From contig CP014214.1 of NCBI GenBank assembly GCA_001560915.1, forward strand, positions 496,001 through 560,000: a DNA stretch of 64,000 nt. The letters run 5' to 3'. The position numbers were made by a program, and so were the translations under genes. Below are positions 49,970-59,230 of this stretch, in pieces; the first letter of the stretch is position 1; every line of letters starts with the position of its first letter. This DNA is from a methanogenic archaeon ISO4-H5 (GTDB lineage Archaea > Thermoplasmatota > Thermoplasmata > Methanomassiliicoccales > Methanomethylophilaceae). The notes under the pieces were generated by a model, which saw nothing but the letters and a program-made list of their open reading frames with translations, did no database searches and was not told the origin of the DNA.

Positions 49970-51208
49970 ATGGACGAACTCGTCAAGAAAGGAAGCATGC
50001 GTCTCCACTGGGCCTACGAGCATATGCCCGTGATCCAGGAGATCGACAAGAAGTTCAGGAAGGAGCAGCCCCTCGCCGGTCTGAAGATCGGAATGGCCCT
50101 CCATACCGAGGCCAAGACCGGAATGCTGGCAGTCACCCTCGCCAACGCCGGTGCAGAGATAAGGCTCGCCAGCTGCAACCCCCTGTCCACCGACGATTCG
50201 GTGGCAGCTGCTCTCCGCGAGGAGTTCGGTCTGAAAGTTTATGCTAAGAAATTCGAGAGCGACGAGGAATACTATGCGAACCTCAACGCAGTGCTCGACA
50301 TGAAGCCCGACTTCGTCATCGACGACGGAGCGGACCTCATCACCATGGCCCACACCTCCAGGAGGGAAGTACTCTCCAACATCAAAGGCGGTAATGAAGA
50401 GACCACCACTGGTATCGTTAGGCTCAAGGCCATGGCCGCCGACAAGAAGCTCGAGTTCCCCGTGATGGACGTCAACGACTCCAAGATGAAGTACCTCTTC
50501 GACAACAGGTACGGAACCGGGCAGTCCGTCTTCGACGGATGGATGAACGCCACCAACCTCATCGTCGCAGGTAAGAGGGTAGTCGTCGCAGGTTACGGAT
50601 GGTGCGGAAAGGGAGTAGCCATGAGGTCCAAGGGACTCGGTGCACTCGTAACCGTTACCGAAGTCGATCCTGTCAAGGCCATCGAGGCCCGCATGGACGG
50701 ATTCGACGTCATGCCCATGTCCGAGGCTGTGAAGACCGCAGACATCGTCCTCACCGTTACCGGATGCAAGGACATCGTTACCAAGAAGGACTTTATGAAC
50801 ATGAAGGACGGATGTGTCCTCGGCAACGCCGGACACTTCGACAACGAGATCTCCAAGAAGGACCTCAACGAGCTCGCAGTTTCTAAGGAACAGGTCAGGG
50901 ATTTCATCGACTGCTACACCATGAAAGATGGCAGGAAATTCTACCTCATCGGAGAGGGCAGGCTCATGAACCTCGCCGCAGGTCAGGGACACCCCGCCGA
51001 GATCATGGATACCAGCTTCTCCACCCAGGCCATGGCCATCGTCTACATGGTCGAGAACCACGATAAGCTGAAGAACAACGTCATCCCCGTCCCCGACGAG
51101 ATCGACGACGAACTGGCAAGGATCAAGCTCCGCACCCTCGGAATAAGCATCGACAAACTGACCGAGGAGCAGTACAACTACATCCACAGCTGGCAGGAAG
51201 GAACCTGA
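49970..51208 (+). CDS. ahcY: S-adenosyl/S-inosyl-homocysteine hydrolase
   Basis: Releases homocysteine for the methyl cycle using bound NAD. 412 residues with ALHTEAKTG, ASCNPLSTDD, DDGADLI, EETTTG, VFDGWMNATN, the NAD loop AGYGWCGKGVA and VLGNAGHFDNEI. I start at MDELVKKG (49970) with AGGGGAT just upstream; an ATG at 49946 is in frame. Canonical enzymes read NPLSTQDD, here STDD, so Q becomes D near the substrate pocket. Together with the adjacent SAH deaminase this favours S-inosylhomocysteine as the real substrate, as shown for the Methanocaldococcus enzyme. Confidence 0.88.
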   Translation: MDELVKKGSMRLHWAYEHMPVIQEIDKKFRKEQPLAGLKIGMALHTEAKTGMLAVTLANAGAEIRLASCNPLSTDDSVAAALREEFGLKVYAKKFESDEEYYANLNAVLDMKPDFVIDDGADLITMAHTSRREVLSNIKGGNEETTTGIVRLKAMAADKKLEFPVMDVNDSKMKYLFDNRYGTGQSVFDGWMNATNLIVAGKRVVVAGYGWCGKGVAMRSKGLGALVTVTEVDPVKAIEARMDGFDVMPMSEAVKTADIVLTVTGCKDIVTKKDFMNMKDGCVLGNAGHFDNEISKKDLNELAVSKEQVRDFIDCYTMKDGRKFYLIGEGRLMNLAAGQGHPAEIMDTSFSTQAMAIVYMVENHDKLKNNVIPVPDEIDDELARIKLRTLGISIDKLTEEQYNYIHSWQEGT

Positions 51209-51257
51209 ACGGTTGAATATGCAACAATTAGTACCCTGATAGTTCATCAGGGTAAAC

Positions 51258-51293
51258 TCTCAGTGAGATTGGGAAGATCCAATCTCACTGAGA
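51258..51293 (+). terminator. Strong terminator after ahcY
   Basis: A 15-bp perfect stem (TCTCAGTGAGATTGG and its inverse) with a six-base loop starts 50 bases after the stop. The following 290 bases to 51587 are AT-rich and hold no gene I can see. Confidence 0.75.
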
Positions 51294-51587
51294 AGAATCC
51301 ATTTTTACTGTTTTGAATCGTTTGTTCAAGATCATTAGGAATAATGATTGTGTCTTAGGACTATGCAACCTATCGAGAATATGTGCGTATGAAATCTGAA
51401 TCCACATGTCTGGATTATCCATCTATTGGTAAAAAATGCCGTATTTGATATGTGGCATATTATAACATATTATTACATTGATTGCATGTTCCATACAAAA
51501 TATTTCTTTACAGTATGAGATATAACTGCAGATTGTCCATCCAATAGCCACCAAAGTTTTATCATCCATCTAAACATCCTGTCGCTG

Positions 51588-52823
51588 ATGATTTTCGAGT
51601 GCAGGAGAAGATTGGAAGATGCGTATCGTAGCTATCCTGCGGTAACGACGTTCGTTACGATCTCCGCTCTGGCACTCATCGTTCTCATCCTTTCCACGCT
51701 TGTCACGCACGGGCAGATGCTGTATTGGACCCTGGATTTCAATCCGAAGAGCTACCTCTTCGGGGATCATTTCGACAGTGTGAGTACGGGAGTCGATGAC
51801 CCCTACTCCAAATGGCTGGTGATCTATCCTCCGTTCATCACAAGCGTCTATGCCTTCCTAGGGTGGCTGACCTCGGATTTCGAGGACGGAACAGGTATCA
51901 ATCATGCACAGGCACTGGCCGATTCCAATCTCCCGGTCATAGTGTTCATAATATTCATGATCGTGAGCATCTATATCTTCCGCAGGATAATGCACAGGGT
52001 ACTTTCCGAGAGTTACTCCTTCAGTATGACCGAATGGATATTCCTGGCGATCCTTTTTTCAATCCCTGTCCTTTATGCAATCCAGAGGGGCAACTGCATC
52101 TTCTATGCCATAGACTGCATCATGCTGTTCCTGTTGGGATACCGTTCCGAGAAGAAGGCCATACGCTATCTCTCCTATGCGGCGATCATCATAGCTGTGA
52201 ACATCAAGCTGTATCCGGCACTGTTCATGCTGCTGATGCTCCGCGAGCGTCAGGGGAAGGAGTTCCTGCTGTGTGCGGCAGCGGCTCTCCTGCTGTTCTT
52301 CCTCCCGTTGTATCTCTACGGCAGCAGCCCTGGGGCCTACCTGCACCATCTTTTCGAGTACTCCTCCCCGACGGAAAGCTGCGGGAGCTTCATCGGGATG
52401 CGCCAGTGGATCGCCGGCATAGGACAGGAGTTTTTCGGCAGCAGCCTCAACATGGTAGGACTTGTATTCTGTCTTGCGATCCTGGCGGTTTCGGCGATGC
52501 TCATACTCTTTGACAGGGACATGCCGTTCTGGCAGATGCTGACCATCCTGGGGAGCAACATGGCAATCGGAATCGGGGTGTCCACCCTGTACGGCTTCCT
52601 TTATCTCCTGCCGGCGCTGATATTCCTGCTGGCACAGTACGACAGATGGGATTTGGAAACGAAGTACGCCACGGTGCTGCTGGCCCTGATCTTCGCGTCG
52701 TTCCCTCCGGTTCCCGTGTTCAAGAGTGTCTGTACCTTCGTGCTGCTGATGTTGATGCTGGTTCTCAGCATTAGGCGCATTACTGTAGAAAAAACCAGGG
52801 TGGAAATCTCAGTATCCAGTTGA
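51588..52823 (+). CDS. GT87/DUF2029-like membrane mannosyltransferase
   Basis: 411 residues with about 10 helices. The first loop has a GT-C type acidic stretch (TGVDDPYSKWLVIYPPF), a later loop reads QRGNCIFY, and AVNIKLYPALFMLL is the hallmark KxxP motif of polyprenol-phosphate-mannose-dependent GT87 enzymes such as PimE. It would transfer a sugar from a lipid carrier outside the cell. It is alone on the plus strand and converges with rfbF; the shared gap holds a hairpin. Confidence 0.78.
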   Translation: MIFECRRRLEDAYRSYPAVTTFVTISALALIVLILSTLVTHGQMLYWTLDFNPKSYLFGDHFDSVSTGVDDPYSKWLVIYPPFITSVYAFLGWLTSDFEDGTGINHAQALADSNLPVIVFIIFMIVSIYIFRRIMHRVLSESYSFSMTEWIFLAILFSIPVLYAIQRGNCIFYAIDCIMLFLLGYRSEKKAIRYLSYAAIIIAVNIKLYPALFMLLMLRERQGKEFLLCAAAALLLFFLPLYLYGSSPGAYLHHLFEYSSPTESCGSFIGMRQWIAGIGQEFFGSSLNMVGLVFCLAILAVSAMLILFDRDMPFWQMLTILGSNMAIGIGVSTLYGFLYLLPALIFLLAQYDRWDLETKYATVLLALIFASFPPVPVFKSVCTFVLLMLMLVLSIRRITVEKTRVEISVSS

Positions 52824-52926
52824 ATATAGGATATTATTTGCAGGATATTGCTATTTAAAGTAGCATAATTAGTTTTCGAATCGATAAATCGCCAACTTGT
52901 TTTGGAGAGTATCGAATAGGTAATTA

Positions 52927-52946
52927 CTCGGGGGCTTGTCCCCGAG
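52927..52946. terminator. Hairpin between the GT87 and rfbF genes
   Basis: CTCGGGG and CCCCGAG arms around a short loop lie in the convergent gap, 15 bases from the rfbF stop, followed on the plus strand by ATATTAAAAA. Confidence 0.5.
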
Positions 52947-52960
52947 CATATTAAAAACAA

Positions 52961-53734
52961 TCAATCCCAGAGTTTCCAGGGTGCTTTGCCGGACTCCCAG
53001 ATAGCTTCGAGATTCTGTTTGTCACGGAGGGTGTCCATGCACTGCCAGAAACCGGGGTGCTTGTAGGCCATGAGCTGACCTTCGGAACTGAGCTTTTCAA
53101 GAGGTTCCTTTTCGAAAGTCGTCTCGTCTCCGGAGATATAGTCAATGACCTTCGGATCTATTACCATGAATCCTCCGTTGATCCAATTGGTCTTGGATTC
53201 GGTTTTCTCTCCGAAGTGGGCGATTTTGTCTCCCTCAAGATCGAGCACTCCGAAGCGACCTGCGGGATGGACTGCGGTGAGGGTTGCCAGTTTACCGTGT
53301 TCTTTATGGAAGGCGATTAGTTTCTGTATGTCGACATCTGAAACTCCGTCACCGTAAGTCAGGAGGAACGGTTCGTCGTCGAGGTATCTTTTGATTCTCT
53401 TAATCCTGCCGCCGGTCATGGTGTTGAGGCCGGTGTCCACGACTGTAATCTTCCACTTCTCTGAAGTGGTGGAATGAACGATGGTCTTGTCTCCGTCGGT
53501 GAAATCGAAAGTGATATCGCTGCGGTGTAGGAAGTAATCAGCAAAGTACTCCTTGATGATGTGCTGTTTGTAACCGGCGCAGATGATGAATTCGTTGATT
53601 CCCTGGCTATGGAATAATTTAAGGATGTGCCAGAGGATTGGGTAGCCTCCGATTTCAATCATGGGTTTCGGTTTGAGGTGGCTTTCTTCGGAGATACGTG
53701 TACCGAATCCGCCTGCCAGAATGACAGCTTTCAT
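52961..53734 (-). CDS. rfbF: Glucose-1-phosphate cytidylyltransferase
   Basis: Makes CDP-glucose for RfbG. 257 residues with the pyrophosphorylase signature VILAGGFGTRISEES then LKPKPMIEIGG, FLLTYGDGVSDVD with the metal aspartate, WINGGFMVID, and FWQCMDTLRDK. The glycine-rich loop with GTRISEE and KPKPM is typical of RfbF rather than RmlA. It is separated from rfbG by about 7 kb, including two methyl-cycle genes, so the CDP pathway is split between two transcription units. Confidence 0.93.
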   Translation of the reverse strand: MKAVILAGGFGTRISEESHLKPKPMIEIGGYPILWHILKLFHSQGINEFIICAGYKQHIIKEYFADYFLHRSDITFDFTDGDKTIVHSTTSEKWKITVVDTGLNTMTGGRIKRIKRYLDDEPFLLTYGDGVSDVDIQKLIAFHKEHGKLATLTAVHPAGRFGVLDLEGDKIAHFGEKTESKTNWINGGFMVIDPKVIDYISGDETTFEKEPLEKLSSEGQLMAYKHPGFWQCMDTLRDKQNLEAIWESGKAPWKLWD

Positions 53735-53829
53735 AGGGGCAGGTAGGTATAATGCCTATTTATTCCTTTATTAAGAAGATGTTTGGGTATGAACAATGTA
53801 CATGTATTTAGGTGACCATCAAGGCGTAT

Positions 53830-55158
53830 TTAGTTCGGGGGATTATTACAGAATAGATTCTGCCAAAACTTTTCTGAAGAATAGATTTCTCTTTTGTTGT
53901 GATACTCTTTTTTCAACTTTGGAAATAGTTTCATTGCTTTTCTTTTGAGAAATGTTATGTGGATTGCATAATGGATTGCTTTGGGTGCGCTACGTTTTGC
54001 GAGGAACCCTCTCTCGACATTTATTTTGTAGAGGACCTTTCCTACCCGGTAGAAGTGGGCGGAGTCCATGTCGAATGGTGTTGTTTCGATGTCGCCGACC
54101 GATCTCCTGAAGATTCCGTTGAGCGACCTTCTGCGTCTGGAGAACTCTTCCGCAGGGATGGAGCAGGCGGGGGAGAGCCTCTGCCTGAGGATGTTCAGAT
54201 CCTGCAGTTCCGGTCTCTCCGCGGGATGCATCCCGTCCCTGCACTGCATGAACACATGTTCCGGACCTCTGAGGAAATCCTCCATGCCGAGGATCATCTG
54301 CCGGCAGGAAAGGTAGCGGTAGGAGCAGGCCTCGGTGGCCATTTCGTCGAAGAATTTGTCTAAGATGGAGATGTCCGGGTCGGCGGAGCAGCAGAGCGCT
54401 GTCAGACGGTTGCGCACATAGTAGTAGTAATTGGCTGGGCTATAATCGCTGGTGTAGGTCGGGTGTTTCACGTACACTTTGGGGATTGTGACTATCTCTG
54501 CTTTGAGTCTGAGGCCGTACTCGACGTCGTCCTCGCGGACGAACATTGGGAGGGGGAGGCCGTGCTCCCTCACCAGGGAGACGGGCACGCAGAAGTAGGT
54601 CCAGTTTGCAAAGTCAATGTGCTCATGCTTGTTAAGTGCCAGGAGTCCTTCTCCTTTAGTGATGTCGGCACCGTGCTTGAGGGGGATGAGGTTTCCGTCG
54701 GAGACCTGTGCACCCGCTTCGTAGACTATGTTAGGATTGTGGGAATCGAGCATTATGCCGCTGACGCAGATATCCTTCTTCTCGGGAGGGAGGCGAGAGA
54801 GGTACTCGATGGTTCTTCTGATTGCGTCGGCTTCCACTTCGGCGTCGTCGTCGTTGAGGAGAATGTGTGTCGCATCTGTCTTCAGGGATTCGATCATGCC
54901 CCGGGCGAAGCCGGCGCTGCCGCCGTAGTTGGGGGAATGGAGGATTCTGAGATACGGTTCGTTCTTCTCCGGGAGAGTGCCTCCGTTGTCGATGACGATG
55001 ATCCGGTAGGATTCGGAGAGGAGGGGTTTCAGGTGATCTATCTTTAGGTATGCGGTCTCCTCGCGGTGGAAGGTGCAGATGACATGTGCCAGTATCACCT
55101 TGGGATAGGCTTTCTCTTCGGAGGGGACGTCTTCGTTCATGGTATTAATAATAGTCAA
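53830..55158 (-). CDS. GlfT2-like galactofuranosyltransferase
   Basis: 442-residue family 2 transferase: an N-terminal HVICTFHREE, VIDNGGTLP, NYGGSAGFARGM and the LLNDDDAEVE aspartate cluster for UDP and metal, then FVREDDVEYGLR with the catalytic acidic residues, and an arginine-rich C-terminal region. The GGSAGFARG pattern and position beside the UDP-galactopyranose mutase gene point to transfer of galactofuranose. Six bases separate the two genes, mutase first, so they form a small operon. Confidence 0.82.
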   Translation of the reverse strand: MTIINTMNEDVPSEEKAYPKVILAHVICTFHREETAYLKIDHLKPLLSESYRIIVIDNGGTLPEKNEPYLRILHSPNYGGSAGFARGMIESLKTDATHILLNDDDAEVEADAIRRTIEYLSRLPPEKKDICVSGIMLDSHNPNIVYEAGAQVSDGNLIPLKHGADITKGEGLLALNKHEHIDFANWTYFCVPVSLVREHGLPLPMFVREDDVEYGLRLKAEIVTIPKVYVKHPTYTSDYSPANYYYYVRNRLTALCCSADPDISILDKFFDEMATEACSYRYLSCRQMILGMEDFLRGPEHVFMQCRDGMHPAERPELQDLNILRQRLSPACSIPAEEFSRRRRSLNGIFRRSVGDIETTPFDMDSAHFYRVGKVLYKINVERGFLAKRSAPKAIHYAIHITFLKRKAMKLFPKLKKEYHNKREIYSSEKFWQNLFCNNPPN

Positions 55159-55164
55159 GTATTC

Positions 55165-56283
55165 TTACCCTTCTAGGTTCAGTTCTCTGTAGAGGTCGAG
55201 CGCACGCTTGACCGCTTTGTCCATATCATAATACTTGTAATCGCCGAGCCTGCCGAGGAAGTGCATATTGGGATACTTCTCCCTGGCGAGTTCGAGATAT
55301 CTGTTGTAGAGCTCGGCGTTCTCCTCGGAGGGTACGGGGTAGTAGCGGTCGTTCTTCCCGGGGACAAAGTCCTCGGAGTACTCCTTGGCAATCACGGTCC
55401 TGGGGGATCTGTCGCCGAGGTAGTACTTGTATTCGTGGATGCGGGTGAAGTCGTAGTTGTTGGGGTAGTTGACGACGGCGCCGGACTGGTAGTGTTCTCT
55501 GTCGTAGGCCTCCAGTTCGAAGTGCACGCTGCGGTACGGTAGCTGACCGAACTGGTAATCCATGAGTTCGTCGACGGCGCCGGTGAAGAAGACCTCGTCG
55601 TACCGGGAGAAGTCGTATCCTTTGGCGTCGGTGTTCAGTTTAACGGTAATGTTGGGCCTGTCGAGCAACCTCTCTATCATGGCGGTGTAGCCTTCGAGAG
55701 GTATGCCCTGATAGGTGTTCTGGAAGTAGCGGTCGTCCCTGGAGAGGTAGACTGGGACGCGGGCGGTGACGGCGCCGTCGATCTGGGAGGGGTCCTTTCC
55801 CCATTGCTTTTCGGTGTAATGTAAGAAGACGTTCTCGTAGATGTATTGGGTGAGGAAGCGGAGATCCTCGTCGTCCTGTTCCATAAAGTCCTTGATGGGG
55901 ATCTTGGTGCCATAGTTGAATTTGGAGAGGAGTTTCTGCTCAAGTTTCGAGGCGAGGGCTTCGGGGAAGGCGGCGTGTATTGAATTCAGATTGAACGGTA
56001 GATGGACTTCTTTGCCATCGATGACGGCGACCACTTTGTGAATATAATCGTTGAATCCGGTGAATTGGATTAGATAGTTCCAGACGTCTTCGTTGGAGGT
56101 GTGGAATATGTGCGATCCGTATCTGTGGATCATGATGCTGTTCTCGTCACGGTAGTCGTAGCAGTTGCCTGCGATGTGGTCACGGCGATCGATAACTGTA
56201 ATTCTGGTGTCTGTATTCGAGGAATACAGATTGGAAATTACGGCACCGGATATTCCTGCGCCAATGACCAGAATCTCCTCCAT
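55165..56283 (-). CDS. glf: UDP-galactopyranose mutase
   Basis: FAD enzyme that interconverts UDP-galactopyranose and UDP-galactofuranose. 372 residues with the FAD motif VIGAGISGAVIS, NCYDYRDENSIMIHRYGSHIFHT, the EKQWG flavin-contacting segment, RVPVYLSRDDRYF (substrate arginine region), and the late FLGRLGDYKYYDMD. It is followed by its probable transferase. The tRNA-Pro gene lies 36 bases upstream of its start on the same strand. Confidence 0.93.
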   Translation of the reverse strand: MEEILVIGAGISGAVISNLYSSNTDTRITVIDRRDHIAGNCYDYRDENSIMIHRYGSHIFHTSNEDVWNYLIQFTGFNDYIHKVVAVIDGKEVHLPFNLNSIHAAFPEALASKLEQKLLSKFNYGTKIPIKDFMEQDDEDLRFLTQYIYENVFLHYTEKQWGKDPSQIDGAVTARVPVYLSRDDRYFQNTYQGIPLEGYTAMIERLLDRPNITVKLNTDAKGYDFSRYDEVFFTGAVDELMDYQFGQLPYRSVHFELEAYDREHYQSGAVVNYPNNYDFTRIHEYKYYLGDRSPRTVIAKEYSEDFVPGKNDRYYPVPSEENAELYNRYLELAREKYPNMHFLGRLGDYKYYDMDKAVKRALDLYRELNLEG

Positions 56284-56318
56284 ACGTGGGTATGGGGACA
56301 GAAGTTTATATTAGTGAG

Positions 56319-56391
56319 TGGGCCCGCCCGGATTTGAACCGGGGTCAAGAACTCCCGAAGCTCCAAGGATACCAAGCTACCCCACGGGCCC
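56319..56391 (-). tRNA. tRNA-Pro (anticodon CGG)
   Basis: 73-base cloverleaf: acceptor stem GGGCCCG with CGGGCCC, D-arm GGGTAGCTTGGTATCC, anticodon stem GGAGC with GTTCT (two G-U pairs) around loop TTCGGGA, and T-arm CCCGG-TTCAAAT-CCGGG. The discriminator is A; CCA is not encoded. No intron is seen. Confidence 0.93.
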
Positions 56392-56482
56392 ATCTGATTC
56401 CCCGATTCTCTCATCAGTATAAAATGTGTCGTTTACAGCTTTTAAGGCATTATTAAAATAGGTAGCGGTACTACCTTGTGTA

Positions 56483-57352
56483 ATGAAGGGAATTATCCTT
56501 GCGGCCGGCAAAGGGACGAGATTATATCCGGCCTCGAAACACATTTCAAAGATTTTGTTGCCCGTGTATGACAAGCCTATGATTTATTATCCTCTTACCA
56601 CTCTGATGAGTGCGGGAATTAGAGACATTATGATTATAGTGTCCAAAGAGGACAAAGCATATTTTAAGAAGTTGCTTGGTGACGGAAAACAATTCGGCAT
56701 TTCTATTAAATACGCTATACAGAAGACTCAGAAAGGTATAGCCGATGCGCTTCTCGTGGGGGAGAAATTCATTGACGGAGATATGGTCGCTCTTGTACTC
56801 GGCGATAATGTGTTTCATGGGGAGGAGATGTATGAGCACCTGGCCCAAGCGATGGCTGAGTCCGATGGGGCTACTGTTTTCTGCAAACAGGTCGAGGATC
56901 CGCGGGCATTTGGTGTTGCGGAAATAGATAATGAAGGCAAAGTTCTCAGTCTTGAAGAAAAACCTTCTAATCCTAAGTCGGACTGGGCTGTGACTGGACT
57001 GTACGTTTATGATAAAAACGCGTGTAAATTGGCAAAAACACTTAGCCCTTCTGCCAGAGGAGAACTGGAAATAACTGATTTGAATAAGAGATATATGGAA
57101 AAAGGCTTACTGAAAACTCAACTACTAGAAGAGGGTGTGATTTGGGCAGATACGGGTACATTTGAATCATTGTTGGATGCTTCAATTGTAATTCATACTA
57201 TAGAAAAGACTGGGAGAGAAATGGTAGGTTGTCCCGAAGAAGTTGCATTACAACGCGGATTTATTACTAAGCGGCAACTTTCAGAATGGATTGCAAAATC
57301 TAGTGGTAATTCATATTACGACTATCTCAATGTTTTATTACAAAAAGAGTAA
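56483..57352 (+). CDS. rmlA: Glucose-1-phosphate thymidylyltransferase
   Basis: Makes dTDP-glucose. 289 residues: IILAAGKGTRLYPAS, ILPVYDKPMIYYPL, LVLGDNVFHG with the metal aspartate, VEDPRAFGVAEID, EEKPSNPKSDWAVTGLYVYD, and WADTGTFESLLDAS. The first half of the gene has G+C near 50 percent, while the second half, from about 57,000, drops sharply, so the gene straddles a composition boundary. The next genes supply an epimerase and RmlC, but no dTDP-glucose 4,6-dehydratase (rmlB) or rmlD is present in the window. Confidence 0.92.
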   Translation: MKGIILAAGKGTRLYPASKHISKILLPVYDKPMIYYPLTTLMSAGIRDIMIIVSKEDKAYFKKLLGDGKQFGISIKYAIQKTQKGIADALLVGEKFIDGDMVALVLGDNVFHGEEMYEHLAQAMAESDGATVFCKQVEDPRAFGVAEIDNEGKVLSLEEKPSNPKSDWAVTGLYVYDKNACKLAKTLSPSARGELEITDLNKRYMEKGLLKTQLLEEGVIWADTGTFESLLDASIVIHTIEKTGREMVGCPEEVALQRGFITKRQLSEWIAKSSGNSYYDYLNVLLQKE

Positions 57353-57717
57353 TGTGGTTGCAATAATGTAGATTCGTGCGTTATAATCTCCATATATAGC
57401 ATTGAGGAGTTATTTAAAAAAGCCCAAATTGTATAAAATTACGATGTGGGGTTTTGTGTATGCCTGTGTATAGAGGAGAGTTCGGAAGGCGGGTGTAGTG
57501 CCATATTTAAAAAAATATGGATGCTGAAGGTTCAGCCTGCGATTCCGCATCTCAAAATGACCTGATGGTCCAATCTTCATATGAATAATGACGTACGCAA
57601 CATTCTATAATTATCTAAAATCGTCGATAAAGTTTATGATAAAACAACCTTATTCGCACATGAAGAATTGACGGATACAATATTTGTATTTACAAAACGA
57701 TAGAGTAGTGATGTCCC
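57353..57717. other. AT-rich gap without visible genes
   Basis: A 365-base stretch between rmlA and the next epimerase. I see AT-rich promoter-like sequence near 57600-57700 but no ORF, tRNA or repeat. It may be the relic of a removed gene such as rmlB, but no residual coding similarity is visible. Confidence 0.4.
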
Positions 57718-58650
57718 ATGAGGTCGGTTATTGTTACAGGCGCGAACGGATTTGTAGGCAGTGCTTTAATCAAGCAACTCTTAAACAAGGGGATTCAAGT
57801 TTGTGCGATAGTGAATAAAAACACATATCGGCTCGATATAATTGATAACTTAACAATTATTCAGTGTAGTTTGTCTGAATTATCTGATTTATTGCAAAAA
57901 TGTCCCAAAAAGGAATATGATACGTTTTATCATTTTGCATGGGAAGGTTCAGCAGGTCCTGAAAGAACTAATTATGAATTGCAGCTATTAAATGCCAAAT
58001 ATACTTTAGACGCAATTAAAATTGCTAAAGAACTTGGTTGCTCTCGTTTTGTTGTAGCTGGTACCATAATGGAGCACGAAACAATAGCTGCAACATACAA
58101 ACCCGATAATAAACCTGGTTTACCGTACATTTATGGTGCGGGAAAAACTGTTACACATCTTATGGCCGCCCCATATGCCTCATCATTAGGTATTGATTTG
58201 ATCTGGGCGGAGATAACTAATACTTATGGCCCTGGAGAAATTAGTCCAAGATTGGTTAACACCACGTTAAAAAAATGTATAAAGGGTATTTCCCCAGAAT
58301 TCACAGCGGGAACACAAAACTACGATTTTGTATATATTGATGATATGGCAAGGGCGTTCTATCTGATCGGAAAAAACGGTAAACCGTTTCGTAGTTATTT
58401 AATAGGTAGTTCTAACGCTCGTCCATTGAAAGAATTTCTTTTGGAAATGAAAAATGCGGTGGCACCCAATATAGAATTTAAGTTTGGAGATGTACCTTTT
58501 TCAGGGGTAGATTTGCCACTATCCCAATTTGATACGTCGATGACTTTTGAAGACACCGGTTTCAAAGCTAAAATCTCATTTGGGGAAGGTTGTAAACGTA
58601 CTTATAAATGGTTACAAAAAATGGAGGATATCAATGATTCAAAAATTTGA
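57718..58650 (+). CDS. NAD-dependent sugar epimerase/reductase (extended SDR)
   Basis: 310 residues with VTGANGFVGSAL at the N-terminus, FYHFAWEGS, the catalytic YGAGK (Y-x3-K) near 145, and WAEITNTYGPGE. It is similar in plan to the epimerase at 42159 but more divergent and encoded by AT-rich DNA. With RmlA and RmlC alongside, it may be the 4-ketoreductase replacing RmlD, or a 4-epimerase. Its end overlaps the rmlC start by 17 bases. Confidence 0.78.
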   Translation: MRSVIVTGANGFVGSALIKQLLNKGIQVCAIVNKNTYRLDIIDNLTIIQCSLSELSDLLQKCPKKEYDTFYHFAWEGSAGPERTNYELQLLNAKYTLDAIKIAKELGCSRFVVAGTIMEHETIAATYKPDNKPGLPYIYGAGKTVTHLMAAPYASSLGIDLIWAEITNTYGPGEISPRLVNTTLKKCIKGISPEFTAGTQNYDFVYIDDMARAFYLIGKNGKPFRSYLIGSSNARPLKEFLLEMKNAVAPNIEFKFGDVPFSGVDLPLSQFDTSMTFEDTGFKAKISFGEGCKRTYKWLQKMEDINDSKI

Positions 58651-59215
58651 ATTCCAGTCTACCAAAATTAAAGATCTGTACAAAATAAAAATATTTCATG
58701 CCGATGACAACAGAGGTGGGTTTTCTAAAGATTACTCAAAAGAAATATTCGAAAGTCAAGGTATTGATCACCAACTTCAAGAAGTATTTTACACGAATAG
58801 TTACAAAGGAGTAATCCGGGCCTTACACTTTCAACGCGTTAAACAACAACCCAAATTAGTTCGCTGCATTTATGGGCATGTATGGGATGTCGTTGTTGAT
58901 TTGAGAAAAGAAAGTCCCACATACATGCAATGGCAATCATTTGATTTGTATGGTAACGTTTACGAAGAAATTCTAGTACCTGGGGGTTGCGCTCATGGTT
59001 ATCTCGTACTTGAAGAGTCTATTGTTTCGTATAAATGCTCAGAAAAATTTTATGGTGAATTCGATGATGGGATAATATGGAATGATAGGGACATTGGTGT
59101 AGATTGGCCATTGTCTTTAATAGGAGGAGAAGAAAATCTTATTCTTGCCGAAAAAGACATGAAGTTACAAACTTTCAAAGAATTTACGGATAAATATGGG
59201 GGTCTGAACTTCTAA
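58634..59215 (+). CDS. rmlC: dTDP-4-dehydrorhamnose 3,5-epimerase-like cupin
   Basis: 193-residue double-stranded beta-helix enzyme: ADDNRGGFSKDYS, VIRALHFQ with the catalytic histidine, KLVRCIYGHVWDVVVDLR, ILVPGGCAHGYLVLEE, and FDDGIIWND near the active-site tyrosine region. I start at MIQKFEFQS (58634) rather than at an upstream frame that overlaps the epimerase. Whether it acts at C3 and C5 or only at C3 cannot be told. It is probably cotranscribed with the genes on both sides. Confidence 0.85.
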   Translation: MIQKFEFQSTKIKDLYKIKIFHADDNRGGFSKDYSKEIFESQGIDHQLQEVFYTNSYKGVIRALHFQRVKQQPKLVRCIYGHVWDVVVDLRKESPTYMQWQSFDLYGNVYEEILVPGGCAHGYLVLEESIVSYKCSEKFYGEFDDGIIWNDRDIGVDWPLSLIGGEENLILAEKDMKLQTFKEFTDKYGGLNF

Positions 59216-59230
59216 TCACAAGGCGATGAA

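Noticed and set aside
49943-51247. 434-residue minus-strand ORF
   Set aside because: Antisense to the homocysteine-releasing hydrolase, which has clear catalytic and NAD motifs.
56319-57000. tRNA-Pro as the integration site of the AT-rich block
   Set aside because: Integrases usually use the 3' end of a tRNA, which here faces the glf gene, away from the AT-rich side. No integrase or second tRNA fragment is seen, and the composition change lies inside rmlA.
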